Source of the DNA: Chimonanthus salicifolius
Taxonomy: Eukaryota; Streptophyta; Magnoliopsida; Laurales; Calycanthaceae
Direction of reading: 5' to 3'
NCBI GenBank assembly: GCA_013350335.1
Contig: CM023537.1
Location: forward strand, 8,423,438-8,487,437
DNA: 64,000 nucleotides
The position numbers were made by a program, and so were the translations under genes. The first letter of the stretch is position 1, and each line of letters begins with the position of its first letter. The notes beneath the pieces are model-generated. The model was not told where the DNA came from, ran no database searches, and saw only the letters and a program-made list of their open reading frames with translations. Shown here in pieces: positions 62,001 to 64,000 of the stretch.

Positions 62001-63406
62001 TTATAGCTTGTAAAATCATGGCTTGATCAATCTGATTATAGTGATTTTTGGTACACCAACATATTAAAAGAAAAACCACTGCAACAAGTCCATCACCACT
62101 TGATTTAGTGAACATTACATTCTAGATATGTCTAATAATACATGACACAATACAAGAGTGAGTATTTCATTACATAAGATGGTAGTCACTACTATTCTTT
62201 CAGTACAAGAGTGAGTTCAGTTTTTATTCTACTCAAAAGGGCCACTCCTCGTAGAGTTACCCGATGTGTATGGATGAAAAGGGTTTCACATATTCCAAAA
62301 AGTACCCGGATGTTCTAAGAGACCTAAACACATTAATTAGGCGCTGAAATTAGGGCATGGGTCAGTTTTCTAAAACCCAACCCGACCCAAGTTATTAATA
62401 CATGGAATCCGAACTTTTGACCCGGACGTCGTGACTCGACCTGATCCGAATTATATCCCTACCCGACCCGCATTTTGAACTTACTTTATCCAACTTTTTA
62501 CTGAATCGGGTTGGATTTGATCGGATTGGATTAGATTAACTTAAAAATTTCTCAACCCAACCCGACCGGAATTCAATGAGGGTTTCTGATTTCTCAACCC
62601 GACCCGACCGGCTGACCCGACTTTCATAACCCGACCCTGCATAATTTTCAGGTCGGGTCATGCGGTTTAAGGCCAAAACCCGACCCGTGTTTCACCCCTA
62701 ACATCGATCATAAAAGAAAGACTCTTTCTACATCAACACGAACTTGGTTACTATAAAATTACCAAATTTACCTGTTGAGCTTGAGATTCCTCTTGGCATA
62801 GATATCCTGTAATGCCGGAGAATCATAAGGAATTTCCACATCCAAGGTTCTAGCAATTTCAAGTAGTGAAGGGAATGCGACTTCAAAGCCAATGGGCATG
62901 TGCTCATCGTCCTCTTCTTTGAGTTTACTCATGTTGTCTTTGAGAAACGAAACTCCTGCCAAATGGAAAATCCAATTTCTTAGATTCATCAACTCGTTTG
63001 ATCTCTACATACTAAACGAGCTGTCAACTCAGAAAAACTCACTGAGTTTCTCGAGTTGATCAGCTTATAAGCTGCATTTACTACAAATGGACTATTTTGA
63101 TACCTTTTTGGCAATTTCAGGACAAATGTTCCACGACTTCAGAGCAACAACACAAGCCAATGTGTTGATTATCCGATCATGAGCAGTAAAAAATTGGTGA
63201 TCGCCCCATGAACCGTCGGAGAGTTGATTGTCAACAATCCATTGAAGGCTAGAAGGGAACTGAGGAGCACCAGAAGCATGTATATCCTCAACCAGGGCGA
63301 CCCATGCCGTGTCGTAGGCAGATATGCTTATTTCTCCATCATCCATCGAACTCAACATCGACTTGATCGCGTCGATTCTCCAACTTATCTCATTTGATTC
63401 CGGGGC
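51774..63406 (-). CDS. CPS: Class II diterpene cyclase, copalyl diphosphate synthase-like; 5' end outside the window
   Basis: Exons: 63104-63406, 62772-62955, 61382-61596, 60885-61005, 60350-60462, 59261-59487, 59013-59128, 58402-58500, 57839-58063, 54825-54945, 53031-53240 and 51774-52007. They give 722 residues; transit peptide and first exon(s) lie beyond 64000. Plastid CPS cyclises geranylgeranyl diphosphate to copalyl diphosphate, the first step of gibberellin and many labdane pathways. Seen: [24 protein letters not shown] (about residue 176), VRDIDDTAM (acid motif, 292-295), [16 protein letters not shown] and the family end [11 protein letters not shown]. There is no DDxxD, so it is class II only. 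Oddities: the PNV motif reads PGV (Gly 237), while DLFEH keeps its His (246). All junctions close in phase except the first, which lacks one base at an A5 run before the 63103 donor. Confidence 0.93.
52008..53030 (-). other. Last intron of the CPS gene
   Basis: About 1.0 kb, AT-rich, with nothing recognised. The plus-strand open frame overlapping 52861-53202 is mostly antisense to the neighbouring exon. Confidence 0.7.
53241..54824 (-). other. CPS intron
   Basis: About 1.6 kb between exons 54825-54945 and 53031-53240. A block at 54440-54730 begins TAGGGGTGAAACTTGG and is rich in CAACCCG/CGGGT words. It resembles one end of a common dispersed repeat, but its other end was not found. Confidence 0.6.
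55937..56023. repeat. (TA)n microsatellite, about 43 units
   Basis: An uninterrupted TA run of some 87 bp lies within a CPS intron. Such runs are unstable and their length in an assembly is often unreliable. Confidence 0.95.
57198..57505. repeat. Direct duplication with CACCAATGTGRGACTCGTT motif
   Basis: Two copies (about 57198-57306 and 57397-57505) share TATATTTTTCTMYYTCTCAC and the CACCAATGTG motif, with a period of about 199 bp. They are diverged by some 20-25 percent. A GTGGGAC motif also occurs in the repeat at 20888-21286. Confidence 0.7.
58742..58910. mobile_element. Small MITE with TGCGTTTGGA ends
   Basis: The ends GGACTGCGTTTGGA and TCCAAACGCAGCC are inverted matches. TA lies on each side, with TTTA on the left and TAGG on the right. 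Size is 169 bp, without coding capacity, in the CPS intron between 59013 and 58500. The superfamily is uncertain: Tc1/Mariner-like if TA is the duplication, PIF/Harbinger-like if three bases. Confidence 0.6.
60061..60290 (+). mobile_element. hAT-type MITE with ATCGGCCGAT interior, copy 4
   Basis: The ends CAGGGGTTGAAATATCGG and CCGATTTTTAAACTCCTG lie between perfect 8-mers GTCTAAAT (60053-60060 and 60291-60298). Size 230 bp, collinear with the copy at 11073 throughout. It sits in the CPS intron 59488-60349, only 60 bp from the exon at 60350. Confidence 0.92.
61081..61332 (-). mobile_element. Possible solo LTR in a CPS intron
   Basis: Read on the minus strand it starts TGTCATGGGACTTGC and ends TTCTCTTTCCA, with a promoter/leader-like AATACAATACATTTAGAG near the end. 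The flanking pentamers (AATAA and AAATA) match only in part, so the call is tentative. It makes up most of the 376-bp intron. Confidence 0.4.
62345..62702. repeat. Dispersed repeat rich in CCCGACCC words
   Basis: The block begins near TTAGGGCATGGGTC and ends CGGGT...TTTCACCCCTAA-like (GACCCGTGTTTCACCCCTAA), an imperfect inverted pair. Between them CAACCCGACCC words recur. Sequence of this type also occurs at 19965, 44500 and 54470. A target duplication was looked for and not found. It lies in the CPS intron between 62772 and 61596. Confidence 0.55.
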
Positions 63407-64000
63407 CTAAAGCACCACAACAAAACCGTAGCTCGTTTTCGTTACAATCAAAAGAATTTCTCTAATTTGTAGAGAGATAAACTTAATCATGCTTTATCAA
63501 CTTGAAATCAGTACAATCAATATCACAAATAGCGGCGATGTTTTCATACTTTTTTTTTAAGATCAAGGTATCCAAGCGTCCCACCTGAATAATCCTTAGA
63601 GCATGTGTAAGCCTCTAAATGCACACGCCGAGTTCAAAACTAAGAGAAGTGACTTTTTTATATTGAGAGGAGCAGTGCTGTCTCGACTATAAATTGAGGT
63701 TTAAGGCAAAAAATCTAAACGAAGCCTTCTTGGTATTTAAGATATTATTACAAATAATATTTAATTATATATAACCAAAAAAAAAATTGAAGTTAATGCG
63801 ACTATGCGTCTATGTTGTAACTGAAAAAGGGTTGAGGTAATATATTATGCATCTATGTGGTATCTAAAAGGAGTTTTATGGTAATATACTATGCGATAAC
63901 TAAAAAATTGGGCCTTCCTAACCGTGGGCCTCAGGTAGGTTGCCTTTTTAGCTTATCGGTTAAGCCGGGCCTGGAGAGGAGCTTGATCTCAAGACCTCCC
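63407..64000 (-). other. CPS intron at the right edge, with SINE relic
   Basis: No further CPS exon is recognised before the window ends. A worn SINE copy lies at about 63548-63690 (AAGATCAAGGTATCCAAGCG, GAGCATGTGTAAGCCTCTA). Confidence 0.55.

Noticed and set aside
51774..63406. Bifunctional class II/class I diterpene synthase
   Set aside because: No DDxxD motif occurs in the C-terminal exons, and the protein ends like monofunctional CPS.

Overview
The window is nuclear DNA of a flowering plant. Genes are split by GT-AG introns, a nuclear psaD and a plant-type copalyl diphosphate synthase are present, and Ty1/copia, LINE, SINE, hAT and Mutator-like repeats sit in intergenic DNA and introns. 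The taxon cannot be fixed from the sequence. Exons were joined by eye, checking that the phase closed at each junction. No expression data or database search was available.

Layout. 1-2887: right half of a degraded Ty1/copia element with its 3' LTR. 3957-4137: orphan last exon of a copper amine oxidase. 6110-10255 (+): three-exon gene for a small plastid membrane protein, with a dead LINE in intron 2. 11073-12200: hAT MITEs and a SINE. 13136-16980 (-): two-exon WDR5-type WD40 gene with two one-base frame breaks. 17801-19525: fold-back Mutator-like element built of tandem palindromic modules. 20459-23900: more hAT and LINE debris, including a LINE split by a solo LTR. 24144-33518 (-): twelve-exon F-box/LRR gene of the SKIP17 type, its introns loaded with LINEs and a solo LTR. 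36161-39992 (+): eight-exon HAD-family phosphatase resembling pyrimidine 5'-nucleotidases. 40330-45234: AT-rich repeats. 45235-45858 (-): intronless PSAD. 46009-51773: repeats and one retroposon. 51774-63406 (-): class II diterpene synthase (copalyl diphosphate synthase), twelve exons seen, its 5' end beyond the right edge.

The genes are unrelated single-copy plant genes (chromatin, ubiquitin ligase adaptor, nucleotide phosphatase, photosystem I, diterpene/gibberellin metabolism) and form no cluster. Most of the novelty is in the repeats. One is a hAT MITE family whose interior is an array of the palindrome ATCGGCCGAT; four copies have 8-bp target duplications. Another is a 1.7-kb Mutator-like foldback with a perfect 9-bp target duplication and four tandem palindromes of about 320 bp. 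The synthase carries Gly where ent-CPP synthases have the catalytic Asn of the PNV motif, yet keeps the His of LHS, the DIDD acid motif and the His linked to gibberellin-type enzymes.

Three otherwise intact reading frames are broken by single-base changes, one in an A5 run and two in short G/C runs (two in WDR5, one in the synthase). This pattern suggests assembly indels at least as much as pseudogenes.
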